From positions 1 to 62,302 of the forward strand of contig NZ_JABBYC010000024.1 of assembly GCF_016742955.1 (NCBI RefSeq): a DNA stretch of 62,302 nt. Reading direction: 5' to 3'. Origin of the DNA: Myceligenerans indicum (GTDB lineage: Bacteria; Actinomycetota; Actinomycetes; Actinomycetales; Cellulomonadaceae). The position numbers were made by a program, and so were the translations under genes. The notes below the pieces were generated by a model. It saw only the letters and a list, made by a program, of their open reading frames with translations, was not told where the DNA came from and did no database searches. Shown here one piece after another: positions 37,724 to 46,250 of the stretch. Every line of letters starts with the position of its first letter. Position 1 is the stretch's first letter.

Positions 37724-37752
37724 AAGGTAGCCGGGCCGAGCGCGTGCGTCCA
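37724..37752 (-). promoter_or_regulatory. Promoter of the leader-aroG transcript
   Basis: On the minus strand: −35 TGGACG (37752-37747), 17-base spacer, −10 TACCTT (37729-37724), then seven bases to the leader GTG. Spacing is ideal for a sigma-70-type promoter with the start of transcription at the GTG. Confidence 0.6.
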
Positions 37753-37774
37753 GCGCTGCTCGGTATGTGGTCGG

Positions 37775-37915
37775 TCACGCGAAGCTCGTCATCGCGGCGG
37801 CGAGCACGTACAGCGCGGCCAGTGCGCACACCAGCGTCACTGCTCGCCTGCCCCTCGGGTCCATGGACCCGAATAGTGCCAGACATTCCGCCGTGGGCGA
37901 AAGGCCGGGCCTCAT
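37775..37915 (-). CDS. Small single-span membrane protein
   Basis: 46 residues starting MRPGLSPTAE and ending in one hydrophobic helix (VTLVCALAALYVLAAAM) after RGRR. GAGGAC lies seven bases before the ATG. It starts 18 bases after the ferredoxin-reductase-like gene stop on the same strand, so it is probably the last gene of that operon. An internal ATG (residue 18) could give a 29-residue form. Not recognised. Confidence 0.45.
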   Translation of the reverse strand: MRPGLSPTAECLALFGSMDPRGRRAVTLVCALAALYVLAAAMTSFA

Positions 37916-37933
37916 GCGGGCGGTCCTCGCGGA

Positions 37934-39169
37934 TCAGGCCGTGAAGTTCTCCAGCTCCTCGCGCGGGACGTCGCGCCCGGTGAGGATCAGCTTCTTGATC
38001 CGGTCCACCTGGTCCCAGACGTTCACGGCCATGCCGGCGAGGACCCGGCCGTCGCGGACCCAGAACGCGACGAGTTCGCGCTTGCGCACCGACCCGGACA
38101 CGACGACGTCGTCGTATCCCCGACCGGCCTCGACCCAGCCGAGGTACTCCATGCCGAGCTCGTACTGGTCGGAGTAGAAGAACGGGAGGCTGTCGTACGG
38201 TGCGTCGGCGCCCAGCATGGCGCGGGCCGCGTGGATCCCGCTGTCGTTGGCCGCGGCCCAGTGCTCGACCCGCAGCGGCCGGCCGTAGTGCGGTGAGGGG
38301 ATGCTCGCGACGTCCCCGGCGGCGAAGACGTCGGGGTGGGACGTGCGCAGGGTGCCGTCGACGGCGATGCCGCCACCCTGGCCCGCGGGTCGCAGGTCGA
38401 GCCCGGCGGCCTCGGCCAGCCCCACGTTGGGCGTGGCCCCGATGCCGATCACCACGATGTCGGCGTCGACCTCGGTCGCGTCGTCCAGTTCGACGCCGAC
38501 CACCCGGGACTCGGAGCCGGTGAGGCGGACCGCCGAGGTCTCCCGGATCAGGCGGGTGCCGTGCTCGGCGTGCAGGTCGGCGAAGATCTCGGCCATCTCG
38601 GGTCCGAGCACGCCGGCGAGCGGTGCCTTGTTCCGGCCCAGGACGGTGACGTCCAGGCCGAGCGTACGGGCCGACGCGGCGACCTCGAGCCCGATCCAGC
38701 CGTCCCCGACCACGGCGACGCGGCCCGCGCCCTCCAGGGAGCAGTCGAGGATGACACGGGACAACCGGTCGGCGTCGTCGAGGGTGCGCAGGTAGTGCAC
38801 TCCGGCCAGATCGGTGCCGGGGGCGTCGAGCGGCCGGGGTGAGGAACCGGTCGCGAGCAGGCACCGGGAGTAGGCGAGGGTGCCGCCGTCGGCGAGCGTG
38901 AGGAGATGGTCTGCGGCATCGAGCCCCACGGCGAGCGTGGCGGTCCGGACCTCGACGCCGTGGGTGTCGTACCAGTCGGCCGCGAGCGGGAAGACGACGT
39001 CGCGTTCCGACTCGGCACGCAGGAAGTCCTTGCTCAGCGGCGGGCGTTCGTACGGGTGGTGCGGCTCGGCGGTGACGACGACGAGGTCGCCGTCGTATCC
39101 CTCGTCACGAAGTGCCTCGGCCGCGCGGGCGCTGGCCAGGCCTCCTCCGACCAGGACGATCGGTTCCAT
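37934..39169 (-). CDS. FAD-dependent NAD(P)H:ferredoxin/rubredoxin reductase-like protein
   Basis: 411 residues. FAD motif VLVGGGLASARAAEAL at the N terminus, NAD motif VAVVGDGWIGLEVAASA (~150), and the C-terminal FAD loop DVFAAGDVASI. The last ~85 residues form the reductase C-terminal domain (FFYSDQYELGMEYLG). Such proteins pass electrons from NAD(P)H to ferredoxins of P450 or dioxygenase systems. No ferredoxin gene is adjacent; it could serve the P450 at 56.8 kb, but that is speculation. Confidence 0.9.
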   Translation of the reverse strand: MEPIVLVGGGLASARAAEALRDEGYDGDLVVVTAEPHHPYERPPLSKDFLRAESERDVVFPLAADWYDTHGVEVRTATLAVGLDAADHLLTLADGGTLAYSRCLLATGSSPRPLDAPGTDLAGVHYLRTLDDADRLSRVILDCSLEGAGRVAVVGDGWIGLEVAASARTLGLDVTVLGRNKAPLAGVLGPEMAEIFADLHAEHGTRLIRETSAVRLTGSESRVVGVELDDATEVDADIVVIGIGATPNVGLAEAAGLDLRPAGQGGGIAVDGTLRTSHPDVFAAGDVASIPSPHYGRPLRVEHWAAANDSGIHAARAMLGADAPYDSLPFFYSDQYELGMEYLGWVEAGRGYDDVVVSGSVRKRELVAFWVRDGRVLAGMAVNVWDQVDRIKKLILTGRDVPREELENFTA

Positions 39170-39367
39170 CACGTGCCTCCCGGGGTCGCACGAACGCGTC
39201 CAGGCTCTCATGGCACGCGGTCGCGCGCGGGGCGGGCGATCCGCTGCGGTACCGGTGTCCGGCCGCGTGCGGTCATTCATGGGTTCCGCATAGCTTCCGG
39301 TCAGACTTCGCAGGGGACGGGGCCGGAGAGTGAGGGCACACGACAACCGGAAGCACCAGGAGCAACC

Positions 39368-39994
39368 ATGAAGATCCGCACCAAGATCGCCGCCCTCTCC
39401 CTCGCCGGCATGCTGCCTCTCCTGGCGGCCTGCAGCGCAGCGTCCGACGACAGCGCGGAGTCCGGCTCCGATGTCGCGGTCGAGGCCGTGGCGGACGACG
39501 GAACCGCCGGCGGGACCGCCGCGGACGGGGAGGGAGCAGCGGACGGCACCGCACCGGACGGGGCGCCGCAGGGCGCTGCGGGCGGTCCGGGCATGGCCGT
39601 CGACCCCGATGCCGTCACCACCGAGGACGAGTTGATCGAACTCGTGCAGCAGGCGTACGGGGACGCGAGCCTCGGCCTGCACCGGGGGCATCAGCCCGTC
39701 GAGCAGACCCTGATCGACGTCCTCGGCATCACGCACGACGAGATGCACGTGCGCATGGAGGAACAGGGCCAGAACCTGGCGGCGGTCGCCGAGGACCTGG
39801 GGATCGACCCGCAGACGCTCATCGACGCGCTGGTCGACTCGTGGAGCCCGGCGATCGACGGCCTGGTCTCGGACGGCACGATCAGCGCCGACGAGGGGGA
39901 GCAGTACCTCGACGCCCTGGAGGAGGCCTTCACGTACCGGGTGACCTGGGACGGGCAGGAGGCGACGCCGACCTTCACCGGGATCGGGTCCTGA
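39368..39994 (+). CDS. Secreted lipoprotein with acidic linker and helical C-terminal domain
   Basis: 208 residues. Signal peptide with lipobox LLAAC (Cys22), a Gly/Ala/Asp-rich linker (~25-75) and a helical domain (~80-195, ELIELVQQAYGDASLG...VLGITHDEMHVRM...DLGIDPQTLIDALVDS...GTISADEGEQYLDAL). Function unknown; it should be tethered outside the membrane. The next gene, a HupE-type membrane protein, starts 29 bases later, so they are probably co-transcribed. Confidence 0.82.
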   Translation: MKIRTKIAALSLAGMLPLLAACSAASDDSAESGSDVAVEAVADDGTAGGTAADGEGAADGTAPDGAPQGAAGGPGMAVDPDAVTTEDELIELVQQAYGDASLGLHRGHQPVEQTLIDVLGITHDEMHVRMEEQGQNLAAVAEDLGIDPQTLIDALVDSWSPAIDGLVSDGTISADEGEQYLDALEEAFTYRVTWDGQEATPTFTGIGS

Positions 39995-40023
39995 CCGGGC
40001 ACCGGCCCACGAGGAGCAATCCT

Positions 40024-41295
40024 GTGCGCAGCCCACTGATCCGGCGCGTGACCGCCGTCCTCGCGGCGGCGGTCATCGCCGTGCTCACGATCATGTCTCC
40101 GTCCGCCGCGCAGGCGCACAGCCTCGACAGCAGCACGATCTCGCTGCGGACCTCCGAGGACGGCGCCGACGCGACGGTGTCGGTGGCGGCCCGGACCCTC
40201 GAGGACGCCGTGGGCAGCTCCGACGCGGACACCCTCGTCAGCTACCTCGCGGACCACCTCACTGCCACCGGCGCCGACGGCGCCGTCTGGGGTGAGACCT
40301 GGGGGGAGGCGACGTTCGAGACCGTCGAGGGCATCGAGTCCGTCAGCGTGGACGTCACCTTCGACACGGGCGGGGCCGACGGCGACGACCTGGTCCTGTC
40401 GTACGACGGCGTCATCGAGGCGGACAGCGGCCACGAGGCCGTCGTCGTGCTCACCGACGCCTCCGACAACGTCTCCACGGCGGGTGTCATCACCAGTTCG
40501 GAGCCGAGCATCGCGATCGGTGACGCCTCCGCCGACGCGGCGTCGTCGGCGTCGACCGGTGTCCTCGACATGGTCGGCCTCGGCTTCCACCATGTCCTCG
40601 AAGGGGCCGACCACCTCCTGTTCCTGGTCACGTTGCTGCTCGTCGCGCCGATGGTTGCCGTGGCCCGGCGCTGGCGGCCGCGTGAGGCGGCCGCCGGGAC
40701 GGTCCGGGACCTGCTGGCAGTCGTCACGGCGTTCACCGCCGGGCACACGATCACGCTGGTCGCAGCGGCCCTGGGCTGGGTGTCGTTCCCGGCCGGGCCG
40801 GTCGAGGTCCTCGTGGCCGTCTCGATCGGGATCGCAGGGATTCACGCGATCCGGCCATTGACCCGGAGGGGCGAGGTGCTCATCGCGGGCGGGTTCGGCC
40901 TGGTCCACGGCCTGGCGTTCGCCGGGATCCTCACGGACCTGGGGCTGTCCGGTCCGACGTCGGTGCTCAGCCTTTTGGCGTTCAACGTCGGCGTGGAGCT
41001 GTCGCAGCTCACCGTCGTGGCTCTGGTCTTCCCGTCGCTCTGGATCCTGGCGCGTTCGAGCTGGGCGGCTCCGGTACGCCGGGGAGGGGCTGCGGTGGCT
41101 CTGGTCATGGCGACCGTCTGGGTGCTGGACCGGCTGGGTGTGCTCACCGATCCGCTCGCCGGCGTCGAGGACGCGGTGATCGCCGACGCCTGGATGGTGG
41201 CGCTCGGACTGTTCGTCCTGGCGGGCGCGGCGTGGGCGCGAGACAGGCGGCGCATCCGAGGAGACGCGCCGGCCCGGGAGTTGTCCCTACGGTGA
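40024..41295 (+). CDS. HupE/UreJ_2-family membrane protein with secreted N-terminal domain
   Basis: 423 residues. Signal peptide (~1-31, ending SAAQA), extracytoplasmic beta-rich domain (~32-170) and a C-terminal membrane domain with HupE/UreJ motifs GLGFHHVLEGADHLLFLVTLL, TAFTAGHTITL and GFGLVHGLAFAG; their His/Asp residues suit a metal path. Family members are predicted nickel/cobalt or other metal transporters. GTG start with GAGGAG upstream. It ends 196 bases before unbV on the same strand, but I see no functional link. Confidence 0.82.
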   Translation: MRSPLIRRVTAVLAAAVIAVLTIMSPSAAQAHSLDSSTISLRTSEDGADATVSVAARTLEDAVGSSDADTLVSYLADHLTATGADGAVWGETWGEATFETVEGIESVSVDVTFDTGGADGDDLVLSYDGVIEADSGHEAVVVLTDASDNVSTAGVITSSEPSIAIGDASADAASSASTGVLDMVGLGFHHVLEGADHLLFLVTLLLVAPMVAVARRWRPREAAAGTVRDLLAVVTAFTAGHTITLVAAALGWVSFPAGPVEVLVAVSIGIAGIHAIRPLTRRGEVLIAGGFGLVHGLAFAGILTDLGLSGPTSVLSLLAFNVGVELSQLTVVALVFPSLWILARSSWAAPVRRGGAAVALVMATVWVLDRLGVLTDPLAGVEDAVIADAWMVALGLFVLAGAAWARDRRRIRGDAPARELSLR

Positions 41296-41491
41296 CGACC
41301 GACCGTGGCCCGGAGATCCTGTATACCCACCACCCCTCCTGAGTATTCCCGTTTCCCTCCCGGCAGGCAATTTCGAAGATGTCTGCATTGACTCTCACCA
41401 CCTAGTCTGAATTCTCGAAAGATCGTCTCGGGCATCATTTCACGGAATTTTCCATGCCATTTTTCATGTCGATCTGAAAAGGTGAGAGCAA
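41296..41491 (+). promoter_or_regulatory. AT-rich promoter region before unbV
   Basis: This 196-base gap is clearly less GC-rich than its surroundings and marks the left edge of the enediyne genes. A TTGACT hexamer (41392-41397) is a plausible −35; the best −10 candidates (ATTCTC after 17 bases, TAGTCT closer) are weak, so an activator may be needed. The unbV ribosome site AGGTGAGAG follows at the right end. Confidence 0.45.
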
Positions 41492-43372
41492 ATGCGGAGA
41501 ATTGTTTCTCCCGTCGTCGCGGTGCTCCTGGTGGCCCTGGCATGGATCGCCGTGCCCGGGACACCGGGGGCCGCCGCCGTGGACCGGGCCGGCAGCGGTC
41601 TCGCCTTCGAGCGAGCCTTGCTCCCGCAGGCGGAACACGATCAGAAGGTCCGGCCCGTCGCACCGGACCTCGAACCCATCCAGCCGTGGATCTCCGCGGT
41701 CGGGACCTCGGTCGCGGCCCTGGACCTGCGCAACCAGGGGCACGCGGGCGACGGGTGCACCACCGACCCCCGCGACGACACCGTGCGGGTCTTCCCGGTT
41801 CCCGGCAGCAGCGGAGACCCGTTCGACGCCTTCGAGCTGCACCCGACGGGCCTGCGGTACGACGCGACCATGGCGCCCATCGGGTGCGTGCCCGCGGACG
41901 TGAACGCCGACGGTGCCACGGACATCCTGGTCTACTACTGGGGCCGTTCCCCGGTCCTGTTCCTGAACCAGCAGATCCCCGGGCCCGGCGACGAGCCCGT
42001 CGTCCCGGGTGCCGCGGACTTCGTCGCGACGGAGCTGGTCTCGCCGATGCAGGTCTGGAACACGACGGCGCTCAACGTCGCGGACGTGGACGGCGACGGC
42101 GCGCTGGACGTGCTGGTGGGCAACTACTTCCCGGACGGCGCCCGGGTCCTGGACCCGGACGCGGCCGATGACCCGCGGATGCAGATGCAGCACTCGATGG
42201 GCAAGGCGCGCAACGCCGGGATCAACCGGCTCTATCTCGGGCAGGCCGACGTCGAGCCCGGCGAGGCGCCGCGGTTCACCGACGTGAGCAACCGGATCCC
42301 GGACGAGTCCGCGCGGTCGTGGACGCTCGCGATCGGGTTCCAGGACCTGACCGGGAACGGCCTGCCCGACATCTACGCCGCCAACGACTTCGGTCCAGAC
42401 CAGCTCCTCGTCAACACCTCGACGCCGGGTGACGTGCGGCTCGACGTGGTCCGCGGACGCCGCGACCTCACGGAGCGCAAGTCGAGCGTGCTCGGGCACG
42501 ACTCCTTCAAGGGGATGGGGGTCGCCTACACGTACGCCGCCGGGGAGGAGCTGCCGGAGATCTACGTCAGCAACATCACCAGCCCTTGGGCCCTGCAGGA
42601 GTCCAACTTCGCCTTTCAGCCCGACGGTGACCCCGAGAGCCTGTTCGACGGCGTCGTCCCGTACACGGACAGGTCCGGCTCCACCGGGATCGCCCACAGC
42701 GGCTGGTCGTGGGACATCAAGGCCGTCGACCTGCTCAACAGCGGCCGCGACGACCTGGTCCAGGCCACCGGGTTCATCCAGGGCGATCGCGACCTCTGGC
42801 CGCGTCTGCAGGAGATCGCCATGGGCAACGACCTCATCCTCCAGAACCCGGAGGTGTGGCTGCGCATCGAGCAGGGCGACGACCTCTCCGGGCACGAGCC
42901 CAACCGGGTCTGGCGTGACCAGGACGGGTCCTGGGTCGACGTGGGGGCCGCCGTCGGCTTCACCGACCAGGACGTGAGCCGCGGGATCGCGCCCGGCGAC
43001 TTCGACGCGGACGGGCTCGCCGACTTCATGGTCGCCAACCAGTGGCAGGACTCCTACGTGTACCGGAACGAGTCCACGACCGACAACCGGTGGATCACCC
43101 TGCACGTCGTGCGGCCCACCGCCGCGGGCGCGACCACCCCGCTGATCGGCGCGACGGTCCGGGTGCAGGGCGACGGGTACGAGCGTGAGTCCCAGCTCTA
43201 CCCGGCCAACGGCCACTCCGGGGTCGCGGCGCCCGAACTCCATTTCGGTATCCCGGACGAGTTCGCCGACACCGCCCTGAGCGCCACCGTGAGCTGGGTC
43301 GAGGACGGCGAAACCCGCACCCGGACGTTCGATCTCGTCGACGGACAGCAGACGTTGGAGGTTTCCCGATGA
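41492..43372 (+). CDS. unbV: Enediyne biosynthesis protein UnbV (E4 type), ASPIC/UnbV domain
   Basis: 626 residues. Signal peptide ~1-29 (ends PGAAA), then FG-GAP/VCBS-type beta-propeller repeats with calcium-site-like stretches (DVNADGATDI, DVDGDGALDV, DLTGNGLPDI, DFDADGLADF) and the C-terminal ASPIC_UnbV domain (~530-620). UnbV is one of the five proteins found in all characterised enediyne clusters; its biochemical job is not settled. Secretion with a membrane partner encoded next (ATGA overlap) suggests that both work at or outside the membrane. Confidence 0.9.
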   Translation: MRRIVSPVVAVLLVALAWIAVPGTPGAAAVDRAGSGLAFERALLPQAEHDQKVRPVAPDLEPIQPWISAVGTSVAALDLRNQGHAGDGCTTDPRDDTVRVFPVPGSSGDPFDAFELHPTGLRYDATMAPIGCVPADVNADGATDILVYYWGRSPVLFLNQQIPGPGDEPVVPGAADFVATELVSPMQVWNTTALNVADVDGDGALDVLVGNYFPDGARVLDPDAADDPRMQMQHSMGKARNAGINRLYLGQADVEPGEAPRFTDVSNRIPDESARSWTLAIGFQDLTGNGLPDIYAANDFGPDQLLVNTSTPGDVRLDVVRGRRDLTERKSSVLGHDSFKGMGVAYTYAAGEELPEIYVSNITSPWALQESNFAFQPDGDPESLFDGVVPYTDRSGSTGIAHSGWSWDIKAVDLLNSGRDDLVQATGFIQGDRDLWPRLQEIAMGNDLILQNPEVWLRIEQGDDLSGHEPNRVWRDQDGSWVDVGAAVGFTDQDVSRGIAPGDFDADGLADFMVANQWQDSYVYRNESTTDNRWITLHVVRPTAAGATTPLIGATVRVQGDGYERESQLYPANGHSGVAAPELHFGIPDEFADTALSATVSWVEDGETRTRTFDLVDGQQTLEVSR

Positions 43373-44415
43373 GCACGATCCAGGATTCCGGCCAGGACTC
43401 ACCTACCGTCCCGCCGCCGGCCGGTCCGTCAGGGACCGAGTCGCCGGCGACGGGCGAGCGGCCGCCGGCCGCCCAGCCGGTGGCGGACGCTCCCGCGGGT
43501 CTCACCCCCGACCAGCGCCGGCGCAAGGCGCTGCTGCGCTTCGCGATCTCGATCACGGTCCTCAACGTGGTCGGTCACCTGTGGCTCGGCTTCGAACAGC
43601 CCCCGATCGTCCCGATCCTGGCCGTCCTCGTCAGCTACGCGGCCCACCTGGGCCTCGAGGCGGTCGACGCCTGGGCGCACCGGCGCCGGCCCGAGTACGC
43701 CGGCGGCGCGCGTGAGGTCTTCTACTTCCTCCTGCCGGCGCACATCGCGGCCCTCGCCTGCGCGATGCTGCTGTTCACCAGCACGATCTGGCCCTACCTC
43801 TTCGCCGTCGTAGTAGCCGCGGCGTCCAAGTACGTGTTCCGCGTGCGGGTGCGGGGACGGCTGCGTCACTTCCTCAACCCATCGAACCTCGGCATCTCCG
43901 TGGTCCTGCTGACGATGCCGCTGGTCGGTTTCACGCCCCCGTACATGTTCCTGAACAACACCGACCAGACGCTCGACGTCCTGATCCCGCTCACCGTCCT
44001 CATGGCCGGGACGATGCTGAACGGCAAGCTGACACGCAAGATGCCGCTGATCCTCGGCTGGGTCGGCGGCTACGTCCTCCAGGCGGTGCTCCGGATGGTG
44101 TTCTTCGACGACGTGCTCCTGGCGACGCTCGGCATGATGACCGGTGTGCCGTTCGTGCTCTACATGAACTACATGATCACCGACCCCGGCACCTCGCCGA
44201 TGGACCCGCGCCGGCAGGTGGTCTTCGGCGTCTCCGTGGCGCTGGTCTACGGCGTGCTCATCGTTGCGCAGGTGTCGTACGCCATCTTCTTCGCGCTGGT
44301 CCTGGTGTGCGCGGTGCGGGGAGTCCTGCTGTTCCTGGGCGAGCGGGGGCTCTCGGTCCCTATCGGATCGAGGCGGCCATCCGGAGGGCCCGTCCCAGCG
44401 CCTCAGGGTTCCTGA
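43369..44415 (+). CDS. unbU: Enediyne biosynthesis membrane protein UnbU (E5 type)
   Basis: 348 residues. A polar N terminus (~1-50) precedes about eight to nine membrane segments. The motifs RHFLNPSNLGISVVLLTMPLVG and NYMITDPGTSPMDPRRQVVFG are those of UnbU, a relative of RnfD/NqrB membrane subunits, whose equivalent Ser/Thr carries covalent FMN. Conserved in all known enediyne clusters; an electron-transfer or transport role is guessed. Translationally coupled to unbV. Its 3' end overlaps the convergent thioesterase gene by 56 bases. Confidence 0.9.
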   Translation: MSTIQDSGQDSPTVPPPAGPSGTESPATGERPPAAQPVADAPAGLTPDQRRRKALLRFAISITVLNVVGHLWLGFEQPPIVPILAVLVSYAAHLGLEAVDAWAHRRRPEYAGGAREVFYFLLPAHIAALACAMLLFTSTIWPYLFAVVVAAASKYVFRVRVRGRLRHFLNPSNLGISVVLLTMPLVGFTPPYMFLNNTDQTLDVLIPLTVLMAGTMLNGKLTRKMPLILGWVGGYVLQAVLRMVFFDDVLLATLGMMTGVPFVLYMNYMITDPGTSPMDPRRQVVFGVSVALVYGVLIVAQVSYAIFFALVLVCAVRGVLLFLGERGLSVPIGSRRPSGGPVPAPQGS

Positions 44416-45073
44416 CGAGCGTCCCGTGATCGCCCGTGACGAGACTGCTCGACGAGCCGGGGCCGCCCGTGCGTTCCCAGGACGCGAGGTCGTGCATGCC
44501 GGCCAGCGGGTCGCGGTCGCCCGCGACCGCGTGGACGGGACACCTGAGGGTGACCGTTCTGCGCGGCGCGGACTCGGCGACCCGCGTGTCGGCCCGCCAG
44601 GTCGGCATGAAGGCCTGGCGGACCCACGGCTCGTCGAGCAGCTCGGCGGGGGCGACACCCAGTTCGCGCAGCGCCTGGACGAACGACGCGTCGTCCAGGC
44701 CGGCGATCCGGCGCGGCGGCCACCGGTCCGGCGCGGCGGTGCCGCCCACGACCAGGGCCAGGGGCCCGGCTCCGGCGGACTCGATCCGCAACGCCATCTC
44801 GAGGGCGAGCATGCCGCCGAGGCTGTACCCGAAGAGGACCAGCGGCCGGGCGGATCTGGCCGCCAGCTCAGGTTCCAGCTGTGCGAAGAGGTCGTCGGCG
44901 AGCGCGCCGAACTCCGTCAGGGGGGCCTCGTGGCGGCGGCCGTCCCGGCCGGGGAGCACGGGGACGTGCAGGGGCCGCCCGTCGAGGTAGGGCGCGAGAG
45001 GCGTGTACGCACCCGTGCCGCCGCCCCCGTACGGGTACCCGGCGAACCATGTGTCGGGGTGGATCGGGCTCAT
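44360..45073 (-). CDS. Type II thioesterase (alpha/beta hydrolase)
   Basis: 237 residues. Opening WFAGYPYGGGGTGAYTPLAP is the type II TE signature; nucleophile S84 in FGYSLGG, acid Asp in AGDRDPL, His in GDHGTL. Such enzymes remove stalled acyl groups from carrier proteins of PKS/NRPS systems, and here would serve PKSE. AGGAGGAG ribosome site before ATG 45073. It is divergent from unbL1 over a region with two direct repeats. Confidence 0.9.
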   Translation of the reverse strand: MSPIHPDTWFAGYPYGGGGTGAYTPLAPYLDGRPLHVPVLPGRDGRRHEAPLTEFGALADDLFAQLEPELAARSARPLVLFGYSLGGMLALEMALRIESAGAGPLALVVGGTAAPDRWPPRRIAGLDDASFVQALRELGVAPAELLDEPWVRQAFMPTWRADTRVAESAPRRTVTLRCPVHAVAGDRDPLAGMHDLASWERTGGPGSSSSLVTGDHGTLVRNPEALGRALRMAASIR

Positions 45074-45086
45074 CGGTCGACTCCTC

Positions 45087-45132
45087 CTGGATTGCTGAAC
45101 TTGTCGTCGTCCTACTTCTGGATTGCTGAACT
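45087..45132. promoter_or_regulatory. Two 15-bp direct repeats between divergent enediyne genes
   Basis: CTGGATTGCTGAACT occurs at 45087-45101 and 45118-45132, identical and 31 bp apart (about three helical turns), between the thioesterase gene and unbL1. The first copy touches the thioesterase ribosome site. Direct repeats on one DNA face are typical of AraC-type or SARP activators; the AraC-type gene at 46251-47114 is the obvious candidate. Confidence 0.7.
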
Positions 45133-45241
45133 CGGCACGGCGCTTCTTCCCGGTTGCCGTGCCGGTGGCGGACCGCACGCCCCGGCGTCGCGGGCGTCCG
45201 CCGCCGAAGCCCGCCGCACGTTCCCGTGAAGGAGTTCGTTC

Positions 45242-46213
45242 ATGGCCATCTCCCCGCACAGCATCGTCCGCCTGCTCGCCGCCCCCCGGCCCGATCACAC
45301 CGGCTACCGTCACCTCGGCTTCGCCTCCGGGCCCGATCCGGTCCGCGACCGGCTGGACCGCATCCCGCGGAGCGTCGTGGTGGGCTTCGAGGCCGCCATG
45401 GAGTCCTCCGACGAGTCAGAGCTCGCGCGGCGACTCGACCTGCTGGACCCGGAGCTCCTGGGGTTCGGCTACGAGGGCGCGACCATGGCCTGGACGATCC
45501 TTGACGCCGTGTCGGGCACGCAGCGCACTCGCCGGCTGCTCGCCGGGCCGGGGGCGCCGCACCTGCTGCTCGCCTACATCGGCATCGGGTTCGCGATGCG
45601 CAGACTCCCGCGTCCCCTCTGGCGGCGGGTGCTGCCCGCGCTGGACGAGGGGCCGTTCCACCCCACGCTGTCCTGGCTCGCCGTGGACGGGTACGGGTTC
45701 GACCTCGCGTACTTCCGGCGGCCGGTCCATGTGGTCGCCGGGCGCCGTCCGAAGCCGTGGCCGTGGCTGGGGCATGCGGACTACTTCCGGCGTGCCGTCG
45801 ACCAGGGGGTCGGCAGAGCGCTCTGGTTCATCGAGGGGGCCGACGCCGACCGCGTGGCCGCGGCCGTGGACACGTTCGCCGCGGACCGCCGTGCCGATCT
45901 GTGGGCAGGGGTCGGCCTGGCGGCCACCTACGCCGGTCCGGGGAGCGACCTGCCGTACGGCAAGCTCCTGGCCCGGGCGGGAGAGTTCTCCGGGCAGGTG
46001 GGGCAGGGCGCGGTGTTCGCGGCGCGGGCCCGGGTGGCGGCCGGCGTCGTACCGGATCACACGGTGGTCGCCCTGGACGCCCTGACCGGTCTGGCGCCGA
46101 GCTCCGCGGCGCGGCTCGCCGACGCGTGTGCGGTCCGGGACGACGCCGGCGGGCTGCCTGCGTTCGAGCTGTGGCGCAGTGCCATCACCCGCCGGCTGTC
46201 CGGCGGCCGCTGA
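45242..46213 (+). CDS. unbL: Enediyne biosynthesis protein UnbL, DUF1702 (copy 1)
   Basis: 323 residues of the DUF1702 family (UnbL/E3), found with every known enediyne PKS. Conserved blocks: RSVVVGFEAAM, LLGFGYEGATMAW, GIGFAMRRLPRPLWRRVLPALD, VDGYGFDLAYF, GVGRALWFIEGA, LWAGVGLAATYAG. No catalytic motif is known; cytosolic by sequence. AAGGAG ribosome site. A second, clearly related gene lies at 58098-59096. Confidence 0.88.
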   Translation: MAISPHSIVRLLAAPRPDHTGYRHLGFASGPDPVRDRLDRIPRSVVVGFEAAMESSDESELARRLDLLDPELLGFGYEGATMAWTILDAVSGTQRTRRLLAGPGAPHLLLAYIGIGFAMRRLPRPLWRRVLPALDEGPFHPTLSWLAVDGYGFDLAYFRRPVHVVAGRRPKPWPWLGHADYFRRAVDQGVGRALWFIEGADADRVAAAVDTFAADRRADLWAGVGLAATYAGPGSDLPYGKLLARAGEFSGQVGQGAVFAARARVAAGVVPDHTVVALDALTGLAPSSAARLADACAVRDDAGGLPAFELWRSAITRRLSGGR

Positions 46214-46250
46214 CACCGTCGCCGGGCCGGCCGGACCTCGCCGGCGGCGG

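Noticed and set aside
38906..39367. Longer version of the lipoprotein gene starting upstream
   Set aside because: The upstream part overlaps the divergent FAD reductase gene and would bury the signal peptide and lipobox; ATG 39368 is correct.
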